Assembly: GCA_902806175.1 (NCBI GenBank)
Contig: CADCVQ010000054.1
Coordinates: 1-64,000 of the forward strand
Reading direction: 5' to 3'
Source: an uncultured Solirubrobacteraceae bacterium
GTDB taxonomy: Bacteria; Actinomycetota; Thermoleophilia; Solirubrobacterales; Solirubrobacteraceae
DNA length: 64,000 nucleotides
Notes under the pieces: generated by a model
What the model saw: only the letters and a program-made list of their open reading frames with translations
Database searches by the model: none
Told to the model about the DNA's origin: nothing
Part shown: positions 17,083-25,043 of the stretch, in pieces
Position numbering within the stretch: the stretch's first letter is position 1
Layout: the number at the start of each line of letters is the position of its first letter
Translations under genes and position numbers: made by a program

Positions 17083-18060
17083 ATGTTCGTGCGAGAGCTG
17101 CAGGAGGGGGCGGAGGTCGACTGCGTGCTCGTCGTCCGCGAGACCGAGCTGCGCGCCATGCGCGACGGCGGCCAGTATCTGCACCTCACGCTCGGCGATC
17201 GCACCGCAAGCCTGCCGGCGAAGGTCTGGGACGACGTCGCGGAGATCGCCGAGATCGCCGTCGTCGGCGCCCCTGTCCGCGTGAGCGGGCGGCTGCAGGC
17301 CAGCGGTCGCCACGGCAGCGAGCTGAAGCTGCGCACGCTCTGCGCGGCCGCGCCGGGCTCCTACGACATCGCCGACCTCGTCGACGGGCCGCCGCGCTCA
17401 CCCGTGCAGATGGAGGCCGACCTGCGCGAGCTGCTCGCGACGGTGCAGGATCGCGACCTGCGCCGCCTGCTCGACGCGGTCTTCGGGCCAGAATCGTCGC
17501 TGTGGGCGCGATACCGCGCAGCGCCCGCGGCCAAGCACTTCCACCAGGCCTACCGCCACGGGCTGCTCGAGCACTCGCTTTCGGTCGCGCAGGCAGTCAG
17601 CGCGATCAGCGCGACCTTCAGCGAGGTCGACCGCGATGTCGCTGTTGCCGGCGCGCTGCTGCACGACATCGGCAAGCTCGACGCTTACGCCTTCGCGGGG
17701 AGCGCGATCGAGATGACCGACGCCGGCAAGCTGCAGGGCGAGATCCCGCTTGGCTACTACCGCGTGCGGCGGCTTATCGAGCGCATCGAGGGCTTCGACG
17801 CACGCACCGCCGAGGCCGTGCTGCACATCATCCTCAGCCACCACGGCTCGCTCGAGCACGGCAGTCCGATCGTGCCCTGTACGCGCGAGGCGACGCTCGT
17901 GCATTTCTGCGACAACCTCGGCGGTCGCCTGGGCTCGTTTGACCGGCTCGAGAAGGAGCTGCCCCTCGGCGAGCGCTGGTCGCGCTTGGACCGCGTGATC
18001 GGCGCCAGCGCGTACTTCGCCCGGCCCGCCGTCGCGCAGGAGGAGCGCGAGGCGGCGTAG
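17083..18060 (+). CDS. YhaM-like HD-domain 3'-5' exoribonuclease, copy 1
   Basis: The ATG at 17083 (MFVRELQEGAEV) gives 325 residues. Residues 1-100 form an OB-fold nucleic-acid binding domain (YLHLTLGDRTASLPAKVWDD, VRVSGRLQ). The HD domain follows: HGLLEHSLSVA, H194/D195 in LLHDIGK, then ILSHHGSLEHGSP with the distal metal-binding His residues. This domain order is that of YhaM/CbfA exonucleases that degrade RNA and DNA from the 3' end. A second gene of the same architecture lies at 61058-61924. The gene stands alone, divergent from the L,D-transpeptidase gene across a 175-bp gap that has no other obvious feature. Confidence 0.85.
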   Translation: MFVRELQEGAEVDCVLVVRETELRAMRDGGQYLHLTLGDRTASLPAKVWDDVAEIAEIAVVGAPVRVSGRLQASGRHGSELKLRTLCAAAPGSYDIADLVDGPPRSPVQMEADLRELLATVQDRDLRRLLDAVFGPESSLWARYRAAPAAKHFHQAYRHGLLEHSLSVAQAVSAISATFSEVDRDVAVAGALLHDIGKLDAYAFAGSAIEMTDAGKLQGEIPLGYYRVRRLIERIEGFDARTAEAVLHIILSHHGSLEHGSPIVPCTREATLVHFCDNLGGRLGSFDRLEKELPLGERWSRLDRVIGASAYFARPAVAQEEREAA

Positions 18061-18062
18061 GG

Positions 18063-18160
18063 GCGGCCCGCGCAGCGCCGCCAGCAGCAGCTCGTCGAGG
18101 GTCGGGAAGTAGTAGAAGGTTAACCTTTCGCTTGAACGGTCGATCAAACTTCTCTCCCGG
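18063..18160 (-). pseudogene. Possible relic of a TetR-type HTH segment
   Basis: On the minus strand the non-genic gap reads RLTFYYFPTLDELLLAAL, which matches the end of the TetR DNA-binding domain (consensus like tlYyyFpsKdeLl). The preceding residues continue in frame toward 18160, but no start, no upstream helix and no downstream ligand domain are present, and the frame runs into the YhaM-like gene antisense. Only about 30 codons can be compared, so chance similarity is possible. The segment may be the leftover of a deleted regulator. Confidence 0.35.
18116..18147. promoter_or_regulatory. Two adjacent palindromes upstream of the DUF1707 gene
   Basis: Positions 18116-18127 are a perfect 12-bp palindrome AAGGTTAACCTT. 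Five bases later, 18132-18147 read TTGAACGGTCGATCAA, an imperfect palindrome of TTGA-N-CG-NN-CG-N-TCAA form that looks like a TetR-family operator. They lie 23-54 bp before the start of the DUF1707 gene, the place expected for a promoter and operator. No cognate regulator is adjacent except the possible TetR relic overlapping the same bases. Confidence 0.45.
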
Positions 18161-18169
18161 AGCGAGACG

Positions 18170-18694
18170 ATGACCCAATCGCTGCCGATGGACCACAACG
18201 ACGCGATCCGCGCCTCCGATGCAGACCGCGAGCGGGCGCTCGGACTGCTGCGCGACCACTGGCTCGCGGGACGGCTGACGCTCGAGGAGTACGAGGAGCG
18301 CTGCGACGAAGCCACGCGCGGACGCTTCGTCGACGACCTGCGCCGCGCGATCCGCGAGCTGCCCTACCCGCTGCCCGAGCAGGCGATCGACGCCGTGGCG
18401 CCCGCGCCCGGGGTCGCGCCCCAGCCCGCGGCCGTTCCGGCGTCGGGTAGCGCGATCGCGTCGGTCGTCCTCGGGACGCTGGCGCTGCTCGGCATCATCG
18501 GCTCGTTCGGGATGCTCTTCATCCTGACGCTGCCCGCGAGCACCTGGGCGTGGGGCCTCGGGCGCCGCGCGCGGCGCAGCGGCACGTCGGAGATGCGCGT
18601 CCTGGGCACGGTCGGTGAGGTGCTCGGGATCGTCGCGACGGCGCTCGGCTGCCTGGCGTTGAGCGCCTGCGCGGTGATCATCGGCGCGGCCTGA
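18170..18694 (+). CDS. DUF1707 membrane protein
   Basis: A 174-residue protein. Residues about 12-60 match DUF1707 (IRASDADRERALGLLRDHW, GRLTLEEYEERCDEA), a short SHOCT-like helical domain common at the N-terminus of actinobacterial membrane proteins. A Pro/Ala linker leads to two hydrophobic segments at about 98-122 and 143-172 separated by a basic loop (GRRARRSG). It is an inner membrane protein of unknown role. The ATG at 18170 follows GGAGCGAGACG. Palindromes just upstream suggest repressor control. Confidence 0.82.
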   Translation: MTQSLPMDHNDAIRASDADRERALGLLRDHWLAGRLTLEEYEERCDEATRGRFVDDLRRAIRELPYPLPEQAIDAVAPAPGVAPQPAAVPASGSAIASVVLGTLALLGIIGSFGMLFILTLPASTWAWGLGRRARRSGTSEMRVLGTVGEVLGIVATALGCLALSACAVIIGAA

Positions 18695-18786
18695 GCGCGG
18701 CGCGAACGCGTCAATCTCCGCAAAAAGCGGGACGATCCACCCCTGAGGGGCGAGATCGGCCGCGAACGGTCCCTATCGTGTCGCCC

Positions 18787-20871
18787 ATGGCCAAGGACAC
18801 GGAGAAGCTCATCCGCCAGCTCTCCCTGATCTCGTACCTCATGGCGGAGCGCCGGCCGGTGACTGCGCTCGAGATCCGCCGCGACGTCGAGGGATACAGC
18901 GCGATGAACGAGGACGCCTTCGCGCGGCGCTTCTACGCCGACCGCTCCGAGCTCGATTCGCTGGGCATCGCGCTGACCGTGGAACGCCCCGTCGACGGCG
19001 TCGCCGAGCAGGAGAACTACTCGCTGCGGCCCGAGAACTTCCACCTGCCGGCGATCGCGTTCTCCGATGCCGAGCTCGCTGCGCTGCAGACGGCGCTGTC
19101 GCTGCTCGACGGCGAGTTCGCCTACGCCGAGCCGCTGCGCCTGGCGCTGCAGCAGATCTCCTGGGGTCGCGCGAACCCGCTGCGCGAGCCCGCCCAGCGC
19201 TCCGTTGCGCTCGCGATCACCGCCTCGGCCGGCGGCCACGACCTCTCACAGCGCCTGGCGAAGATCGAGACCGCGATCTTCCGCAACAAGACGATCACCT
19301 TCGACTACTACACGATGGCGTCCGACCAGACCGGCACGCGCAAGGTCGACCCGTACCACCTGCTCTTCAAGGGCGAGTTCTACCTCCTCGGCTACGCGCA
19401 CGAGCGCCAGGCGCTGCGCGTCTTTCGCCTGTCGCGGATTCAGGGCAAGGTCGCCTACGCGACGAAGGCCGAGCACGACTTCAAGGGCCCTCCGGAGGGG
19501 TTTGACCCGCGCCCGTACGCCAACCGCGCCGAGTGGCAGTTCGGCGACGTCGCCGGCGGCGCCGAGATCGAGATCTCCGAGCGGATCGCCTGGCAGATCG
19601 AACGCCACTTCGGCCGCTTCGGCGAGATCCAGCCGTCCGGCACGAACGGCGACATCGTGTTCGCGACGCCGTATGCCGACCGCCGTCAGCTCGCGGCCTG
19701 GGTCCTGCGCCTGGGCGAGCACGGGCGCGTGCTCGGGCCGCCCGAGCTCGAGCGCGAGCTCGCCGACCGCATCGAGCTGCTCTACGAGCGCCATCGCGGG
19801 CCCTCGCTCGACCTCGCCGCCCCGATCGTCGTCAGCGCCGACGAGCAGGACGAGGCGGACGTCGCCGCGGCGATCGCGGCGACGGGCGCCGCTCGGCGCA
19901 CGGAGACCTCGATCCGACCCGAGCGCTTCGCGCGCCTCGTGACGCTCGCCTCGATCCTGATCCAGGCCGGCCGCGCCGGGGTGAAGCTCGACGCCCGCGA
20001 GATCTGCGAGCGCATGCAGATCTCCGACGCAGAGCTGCGCGAGGACATCAACGTGCTCAACGTCGTGAACTTCGGCGGGGGCTCGTACGTGCTGTACGCC
20101 GAGATCGACGACGAGGGTCGAATCGAGGTCGACCCGGAGCCCTACTCGGACAACTTCGCGCGCCCCGCGCGGTTGTTGCCCGTGGAGGCCAAGGCGCTCG
20201 TCGCCGCGATCGACCTCATCGGCGAGCACCTGCCCGAGGGCTCGCTTGCCTCCGCGCGCGAGAAGATCGTCGCGGCGCTCGGCGCCGATCCCATGCAGCA
20301 GGGCCTGCACGTCGCCGACGCCGGCGGCGACGACTCGGCGATCGCACGCGTCGCATCGGAGGCGATCAACGAGCGCAAGCTGCTGGCGCTGCACTACTAC
20401 AAGCCCAACGAGGACGAGTTCACGACGCGCGTCGTCGAGCCGTACGCGCTCGTCAACGGTCGCGAGGGCTGGTACGTCGCGGCGTTTGATCCCGAGCGCG
20501 ACGACGTGCGCCACTTCCGCCTGGACCGCATCCGCCACGCCGAGGTGACGGACACGTCCTACGAGCCGCGCCCCGAGGTCAACCCGGCGGCCGAGATCGA
20601 CGGCTGGCTGCGCACGGGCGAGGTCGAGGCCTCGCGGATCGCGCGGGTCTGGGTCTCCTGCGAGCGCGCGCGCTGGGCGCGCGAGGAGCGCCGCGTCGCG
20701 CAGGAGCTTGCCGACGGGTCGGTGATCGTCGAGCATCCCTTCAAGGGCACGGACTTCCTCGTCCGCGACATCCTCGGCGAGGCCGGCGACGCCGTCGTGC
20801 TCGAGCCGGCCGACGCGCGCGAGGCGGTGCTGGCGACAGTGCAGCGGCTGCGCGCGGCCGCCGTCCGCTAG
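18787..20871 (+). CDS. Double WYL-domain regulator, PafB-PafC fusion-like
   Basis: The ATG at 18787 gives about 694 residues made of two similar halves. Half 1 begins with a winged-HTH-like segment (LIRQLSLISYLMAERRPVT) followed by a WYL domain (ITFDYYTMAS, YHLLFKGEFYLLGYAHE, FRLSRIQG) and a WCX-like end. Half 2, from about residue 375, repeats this with a weaker HTH (LVTLASILIQAG, EICERMQISDAELREDI) and a second WYL domain (LLALHYYKPNE, LVNGREGWYVAAFD, HFRLDRIRH). Fused PafB-PafC proteins activate the RecA/LexA-independent DNA damage response in actinobacteria after binding single-stranded DNA. No Pup-proteasome genes lie nearby. The start at 18778 (GTG) is less likely. Confidence 0.85.
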   Translation: MAKDTEKLIRQLSLISYLMAERRPVTALEIRRDVEGYSAMNEDAFARRFYADRSELDSLGIALTVERPVDGVAEQENYSLRPENFHLPAIAFSDAELAALQTALSLLDGEFAYAEPLRLALQQISWGRANPLREPAQRSVALAITASAGGHDLSQRLAKIETAIFRNKTITFDYYTMASDQTGTRKVDPYHLLFKGEFYLLGYAHERQALRVFRLSRIQGKVAYATKAEHDFKGPPEGFDPRPYANRAEWQFGDVAGGAEIEISERIAWQIERHFGRFGEIQPSGTNGDIVFATPYADRRQLAAWVLRLGEHGRVLGPPELERELADRIELLYERHRGPSLDLAAPIVVSADEQDEADVAAAIAATGAARRTETSIRPERFARLVTLASILIQAGRAGVKLDAREICERMQISDAELREDINVLNVVNFGGGSYVLYAEIDDEGRIEVDPEPYSDNFARPARLLPVEAKALVAAIDLIGEHLPEGSLASAREKIVAALGADPMQQGLHVADAGGDDSAIARVASEAINERKLLALHYYKPNEDEFTTRVVEPYALVNGREGWYVAAFDPERDDVRHFRLDRIRHAEVTDTSYEPRPEVNPAAEIDGWLRTGEVEASRIARVWVSCERARWAREERRVAQELADGSVIVEHPFKGTDFLVRDILGEAGDAVVLEPADAREAVLATVQRLRAAAVR

Positions 20872-21196
20872 CGGCCGGCCACAAACGTTGGGGCACGACG
20901 TTCCTGCGACCCACTAGGTCTCGACGGAGAATTCCGGTAGAACAGCGGTCGACGCGTCCGTCGGCGTCGTCGTGCAGGGGAGGTTTCAACGCAGGGAAAT
21001 GACGCGCTCCGGACGAATGTTCGGTCTGAGAAACGGATGAGAAAGGCAGCAACTGCGACACCGTGCGGGACGATTCGTGTTCGTGCGGGTACACGTTGTT
21101 GGTCACACTCGCGCGCCGCTGCATGGCGCGCTAGGGGCTATCTACAAGCGGCGAAGCCACGGATGTCGTCGGCGCTGCCATAACGATCGGAGAAGC
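20872..21196. other. Intergenic region with hairpin, no gene seen
   Basis: No credible coding frame is present in these 325 bp. A 7-bp perfect hairpin (GCGCGCC, loop of 7, GGCGCGC) lies at 21111-21131, about 66 bp before the next start, and could shape the 5' leader of the exported RTX-like gene. Composition is less GC-rich than the flanking genes, consistent with a promoter region, but I cannot pick a confident -35/-10 pair. Confidence 0.5.
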
Positions 21197-22603
21197 ATGT
21201 ACCGCAGAGTTCTCGTTGTCCTCGTAGGGGCGGCCGTAGCGCTGGTCCTTGCGCCGGCCGTCGCGTCGGCGTTTACGACGGTGCCCGTCTGGCAGTGCCG
21301 CGGCAGCGCCGCGTTTACGTCGGTATCAGGGCAGAATCGTGTTGAGCCGATTGTCGCCAACGGCAACATCAACACGGCCAATGGTGCCAGCCCCGATCGC
21401 GCGCAGTGCGTCAACAGCGAGACCGGGCTTGGCAACACGGCGACGCAGCTTGGGATCTCCCCGGACTTTTTGGGCGCGGTGACCGGTCAGGCGAGGACCG
21501 CGATCGTGCCGGAGCTGGGCCGCGCGATCGACCAGAAGGTCGCGGCCGAGGGTCGAGTAGAAGACCTGACGCTGCTCGTCGGCGCCGGCGGTCCGACGCT
21601 GGGTGTGGGTGCAGCGAACTCGATCGCGACAGGGACCTGCGTGCCGGGTTCGACGACGCCGGTGTTCGCGGGCGACAGCCGCGTCGCGGACATCACGCTT
21701 GGCGGCACGGTGGTTCCGCTTGACAGGCTGGTGACGGAGCTGACGAACCTGCTCAACCCGCTGATCGGCGATCTCGTCGAGGTCGTCGCGGACGAGCGCA
21801 TCCAGACGGCGAACTCGCTGACGATCAACGCGCTGCACGTCCGCGTGCTGCGCCGGGGAACCCCAGCTCCGCTGGTCGACCTCGTCGTCGGCCAGGCGAA
21901 GGTCGGCGCAAACGGCCCGGTCTGCGATCCCAACCAGCAGAACACGGGCTCTGGCAACACCGGCGCGCAGCCCTGCCCGCCCGGCTCGACCTACGACCAG
22001 CCGCGCAACCTGTGCATCATCGCGGCGGGCACCGGTGGCTCGAGTCTGGGTGAGATCATCATCGGGCGCCCGTTTCAGGGTCCGAGCGGCGGCACGGTGA
22101 TCCCGATCGACGTCGCGCGCCAGCGCTTCGGGCGCAGCCCGTGCCTCGGCTTTGCCGGCAATCCGAAGTTCGCGATCGTCGGCACCAACCGCGGTGACCG
22201 GATCACGGGCACGAACGTCGCAGATCGCATCATCGGTCTGGGCGGCAACGACCGGCTTGACGGCGGTCGCGGCAACGACTGCATCGAGGGTCGCACCGGC
22301 GGAGACAACATCTCCGGCGCGCTGGGCAACGACAGGCTGTTCGGCAGCACGGGCAAGGACCACCTCAACGGCGGTCCGGGCACCGACTACATGTCGGCCG
22401 GCAGCGGCAACGACTCGATCAACGCCGCCTTCGGCCGCGACCGCGCGCTCGGCGGCTCCGGAGTCGACTTCATCAACATCGCGACGGCCGGACCGGCCGC
22501 CCAGGCGAACTGCGGAGCGGGTCGCGACAAGGTCCGCATCAACCGCAACGAGCGCAGAAGGATCCGCGGCTGCGAGACGGTGTACGTCTTCAACGACCGC
22601 TAG
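21197..22603 (+). CDS. Exported choice-of-anchor P-like protein with RTX-type repeats
   Basis: A 468-residue secreted protein with a clean signal peptide (VLVVLVGAAVALVLAPAVASA, cut near residue 23). The N-terminal domain (about 24-280) begins FTTVPVWQCRGSAAF and contains paired cysteines and VANGNINTANG; it looks like the choice-of-anchor P family of actinobacterial surface proteins. A Cys-containing linker (CPPGSTYD) precedes about six hemolysin-type calcium-binding nonapeptides between residues 330 and 430 (IGLGGNDRLDGGRGNDCIEG, SAGSGNDSIN). The C-terminal CGAGRDKVRIN...CE segment is a typical end of such repeats in this group. It is likely on the cell surface or secreted and calcium-stabilised; ligand unknown. 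Confidence 0.85.
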   Translation: MYRRVLVVLVGAAVALVLAPAVASAFTTVPVWQCRGSAAFTSVSGQNRVEPIVANGNINTANGASPDRAQCVNSETGLGNTATQLGISPDFLGAVTGQARTAIVPELGRAIDQKVAAEGRVEDLTLLVGAGGPTLGVGAANSIATGTCVPGSTTPVFAGDSRVADITLGGTVVPLDRLVTELTNLLNPLIGDLVEVVADERIQTANSLTINALHVRVLRRGTPAPLVDLVVGQAKVGANGPVCDPNQQNTGSGNTGAQPCPPGSTYDQPRNLCIIAAGTGGSSLGEIIIGRPFQGPSGGTVIPIDVARQRFGRSPCLGFAGNPKFAIVGTNRGDRITGTNVADRIIGLGGNDRLDGGRGNDCIEGRTGGDNISGALGNDRLFGSTGKDHLNGGPGTDYMSAGSGNDSINAAFGRDRALGGSGVDFINIATAGPAAQANCGAGRDKVRINRNERRRIRGCETVYVFNDR

Positions 22604-22624
22604 CCAGCACATCGCAACGGAGCG

Positions 22625-22652
22625 CGGGCGGGGCTGGTTACAGTCCCGCCCG
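22625..22652 (+). terminator. Hairpin between RTX-like gene and PPOX gene
   Basis: CGGGCGGG (22625-22632) and CCCGCCCG (22645-22652) form an 8-bp G/C stem with a 12-base loop 22 bp after the stop of the upstream gene. There is no U-rich tail. The 3' arm ends on the first base of the GTG start at 22652, so the hairpin could terminate the upstream transcript or mask the downstream start. Confidence 0.4.
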
Positions 22653-23134
22653 TGAGCCGTCGCGAGCAGATCAGGATGTCCGACGCGGAGGTGGCGGCGT
22701 TCCTCGAGGAGGAGCGCACCGTCATCTGCGCGACGATCGGCCACGACGGCTTCGCGCACCTCATGCCACTGTGGTACGTGGTGCGTGGCGAAGACGTCTG
22801 GTCCTGGACCTTCGCCAAGTCCCAGAAGGTGCGAAACCTCGAGCGCGACCCACGGGCGACGCTTCAGGTCGAAGCCGGCGAGGCATATCCCGAGCTGCGC
22901 GGCGTGATGCTCAAGTGCGACGTCACGGTGCACCGCGAAGCCGAGCGCGTGGCCGATCTCGGCATCGAGCTGTTCACGCGATACCGGCCCGACGGGCCGG
23001 ATGCACCGGGCGCACTGGACGAGGACGTGCGCCAGATGGTGCTCGAGCAGGCGCCCAAGCGTGTCGCGCTGCAGTTCCGCGCGCGCTCACGAGCGACGTG
23101 GGATCACCGCAAGCTCGCCGCCGGGGTGTACTGA
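22652..23134 (+). CDS. Pyridoxamine 5'-phosphate oxidase-like flavin/F420-binding protein
   Basis: The 160-residue product has the split-barrel fold signature of the PPOX superfamily: MSDAEVAAFLEEERTVICATIG at the N-terminus, HLMPLWYVVRGEDVWSWT, KVRNLERDPRATLQVE in the middle. Many actinobacterial members of this size are F420- or FMN-dependent reductases or biliverdin reductases; which cofactor is used cannot be told here. The only good start is the GTG at 22652. It precedes rmlA by 5 bp on the same strand and may be cotranscribed with the dTDP-sugar genes without taking part in that pathway. Confidence 0.8.
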   Translation: MSRREQIRMSDAEVAAFLEEERTVICATIGHDGFAHLMPLWYVVRGEDVWSWTFAKSQKVRNLERDPRATLQVEAGEAYPELRGVMLKCDVTVHREAERVADLGIELFTRYRPDGPDAPGALDEDVRQMVLEQAPKRVALQFRARSRATWDHRKLAAGVY

Positions 23135-23139
23135 GCGCG

Positions 23140-24204
23140 ATGAAAGGCCTGATTCTCTCCGGGGGCAAGGGCACGCGCCTGCGCCCGATCACCCACACGA
23201 GCGCCAAGCAGCTCGTCCCCGTCGCCAACAAGCCGGTGCTCTTCTACGGCATCGAGGCGATGGCGGCCGCCGGCATCGGGCAGATCGGGATCATCATCGC
23301 GCCCGAGACCGGCGCCGAGATCCGCGCGGCCGTCGGCGACGGCTCGCAGTTCGGCGTAACGGTCACCTACGTCGAGCAGGACCGGCCGGGCGGGCTGGCG
23401 CACGCGTCGCTGACCGCCGAGAGGTACCTCGACGGCGACCCGTTCGTCATGTATCTCGGCGACAACCTCCTGCAGGGCGGGATCACCGGCCTCGTCGACT
23501 CCTTCCGGGCCAACCGCCCCGACGCGCTGATCCTGCTCACGCCCGTCGACGATCCTCAGAACTACGGCGTCGCCGAGCTCGACGGCGACCGCGTCATGCG
23601 GCTTGTCGAGAAGCCGCCCGCGCCGGCGACGAACCTCGCCCTCGTCGGCGTCTACATGTTCACCGCCGAGATCCACGCGGCCGCCCGCGCGATCGAGCCC
23701 AGCGCGCGCGGCGAGCTCGAGATCACCGACGCGATCCAGTACCTCGTCGACGACGGCAAGCGCGTGGAACCGCACATCGTGCGCGGCTGGTGGAAGGACA
23801 CCGGCCGGCTCGACGACATGCTCGAGGCCAACCGGCTCGTGCTGGACCGCATCGAATCGCAGATCGACGGCGAGCTGATCGACTCGCAGTGCGACGGGCG
23901 CGTCATCCTCGAGCGCGGCGCCGTGCTCGAGCGCACGACCGTGCGCGGCCCGGCCATCATCGGCGCCGGCGCGCGGATCTGCGACGCCTACATCGGGCCG
24001 TACACCGCGATCGGCGAGGGCTGCGAGATCACGGCCGCCGAGATCGAGCACTCGATCCTGCTCGAGTGCTCGAAGGTCCAGAACCTCGAGGGCCGGATGG
24101 AGTCCTCCCTGCTCGGGCGCAACGTCACGATCGCCCGCGGCGTGCGCCAGCCGCGCGCCTACCGCTTCATGGTCGGCGACAACTCGGAGATCGGGATCCT
24201 GTGA
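23140..24204 (+). CDS. rmlA: Glucose-1-phosphate thymidylyltransferase (long form)
   Basis: This enzyme joins glucose-1-phosphate and dTTP to dTDP-glucose, the first step toward dTDP-rhamnose and other deoxysugars. The N-terminal nucleotidyltransferase domain shows LSGGKGTRLRPITHTSAKQ, the LGDNLL metal motif and VEKPPAP. At 354 residues it is the long form with a C-terminal left-handed beta-helix region (about 245-354: GAVLERTTVRGPAIIGAGA, IGPYTAIGEGCEI). The long form is common in actinobacterial and archaeal clusters. Its stop overlaps the GTG of rmlD, giving the operon rmlA-rmlD-rmlB. Confidence 0.92.
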   Translation: MKGLILSGGKGTRLRPITHTSAKQLVPVANKPVLFYGIEAMAAAGIGQIGIIIAPETGAEIRAAVGDGSQFGVTVTYVEQDRPGGLAHASLTAERYLDGDPFVMYLGDNLLQGGITGLVDSFRANRPDALILLTPVDDPQNYGVAELDGDRVMRLVEKPPAPATNLALVGVYMFTAEIHAAARAIEPSARGELEITDAIQYLVDDGKRVEPHIVRGWWKDTGRLDDMLEANRLVLDRIESQIDGELIDSQCDGRVILERGAVLERTTVRGPAIIGAGARICDAYIGPYTAIGEGCEITAAEIEHSILLECSKVQNLEGRMESSLLGRNVTIARGVRQPRAYRFMVGDNSEIGIL

Positions 24205-25043
24205 GGCTGCTCGTCACCGGAGCGGGCGGGATGCTCGGACGCGCCGTGGTCGACAGCGCCGCGCAGCGCGGCCACGACGTGCTGCCCTGTCTGCGCGCCG
24301 ACGTCGACATCACCGATGCCGAGGCGACCCGCGCGGCCGTGACCGCGGCGCGGCCGCAGGCGGTGGTCAACTGCGCGGCCTACACGGACGTCGACGGGGC
24401 CGAGGCCGATCCGCGCGGCGCCGAGGCCGTCAACGCGCGCGGTGCGCGCAACGTGGCCGCGGCGGCGGCGCACGTCGGCGCGCTCGTCGTGCACGTATCG
24501 ACGGACTACGTCTTCGACGGTTCCAAGCGCGAGCCTTGGGTCGAGTCAGACCCCGTCGCGCCGCTTGGCGTCTACGGCGCCACGAAGCTCGCGGGAGAGC
24601 GCGCCGTGGCGTCGGCGGACCCCGCCCACGCCATCGTCCGCACGGCGTGGCTGTTCGGCGCCGGCGGCAAGAACTTCGTCGACACGATGCTCGCGCTCGG
24701 CGCGCAGCGCGATGAGGTTGCAGTCGTCACCGACCAGGTCGGGTGCCCGACGTGGACCGGCCACCTCGCCGGGGCGCTCGTCGAGCTCGCCGCGTGTCCG
24801 GAGCAGACCGGTATCCACCACGTCGCAGGCAGCGGCTCGTGCTCGTGGAACGAGCTGGCGCTCGAGATCTTCGCGCGCGCCGGGATCGACTGCCGCGTGC
24901 TGCCGGCGACGAGCGAGCAGTTCGCGCGCCCCGCGAAGCGTCCGGCCTACAGCGTGCTCGGCTCGCAGCGGCGCGACCCGCTCGTGCTGCCGCGCTGGCA
25001 GGACGGCCTGGCGGAGTACCTCGCGACGAGGGTCGCGGCATGA
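24201..25043 (+). CDS. rmlD: dTDP-4-dehydrorhamnose reductase
   Basis: A 280-residue extended SDR that reduces dTDP-4-keto-L-rhamnose to dTDP-L-rhamnose with NAD(P)H. The Rossmann motif is LLVTGAGGMLGRAVV; VVNCAAYTDVDGAE and the STDYVFDG signature follow, with the catalytic YGATKLAGE (Tyr-x-x-x-Lys). The VGCPTWTGHLA segment is typical of RmlD. The GTG start overlaps the rmlA stop by 4 bp and its own stop overlaps rmlB by 4 bp, so the three genes are translationally coupled. Confidence 0.93.
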   Translation: MRLLVTGAGGMLGRAVVDSAAQRGHDVLPCLRADVDITDAEATRAAVTAARPQAVVNCAAYTDVDGAEADPRGAEAVNARGARNVAAAAAHVGALVVHVSTDYVFDGSKREPWVESDPVAPLGVYGATKLAGERAVASADPAHAIVRTAWLFGAGGKNFVDTMLALGAQRDEVAVVTDQVGCPTWTGHLAGALVELAACPEQTGIHHVAGSGSCSWNELALEIFARAGIDCRVLPATSEQFARPAKRPAYSVLGSQRRDPLVLPRWQDGLAEYLATRVAA

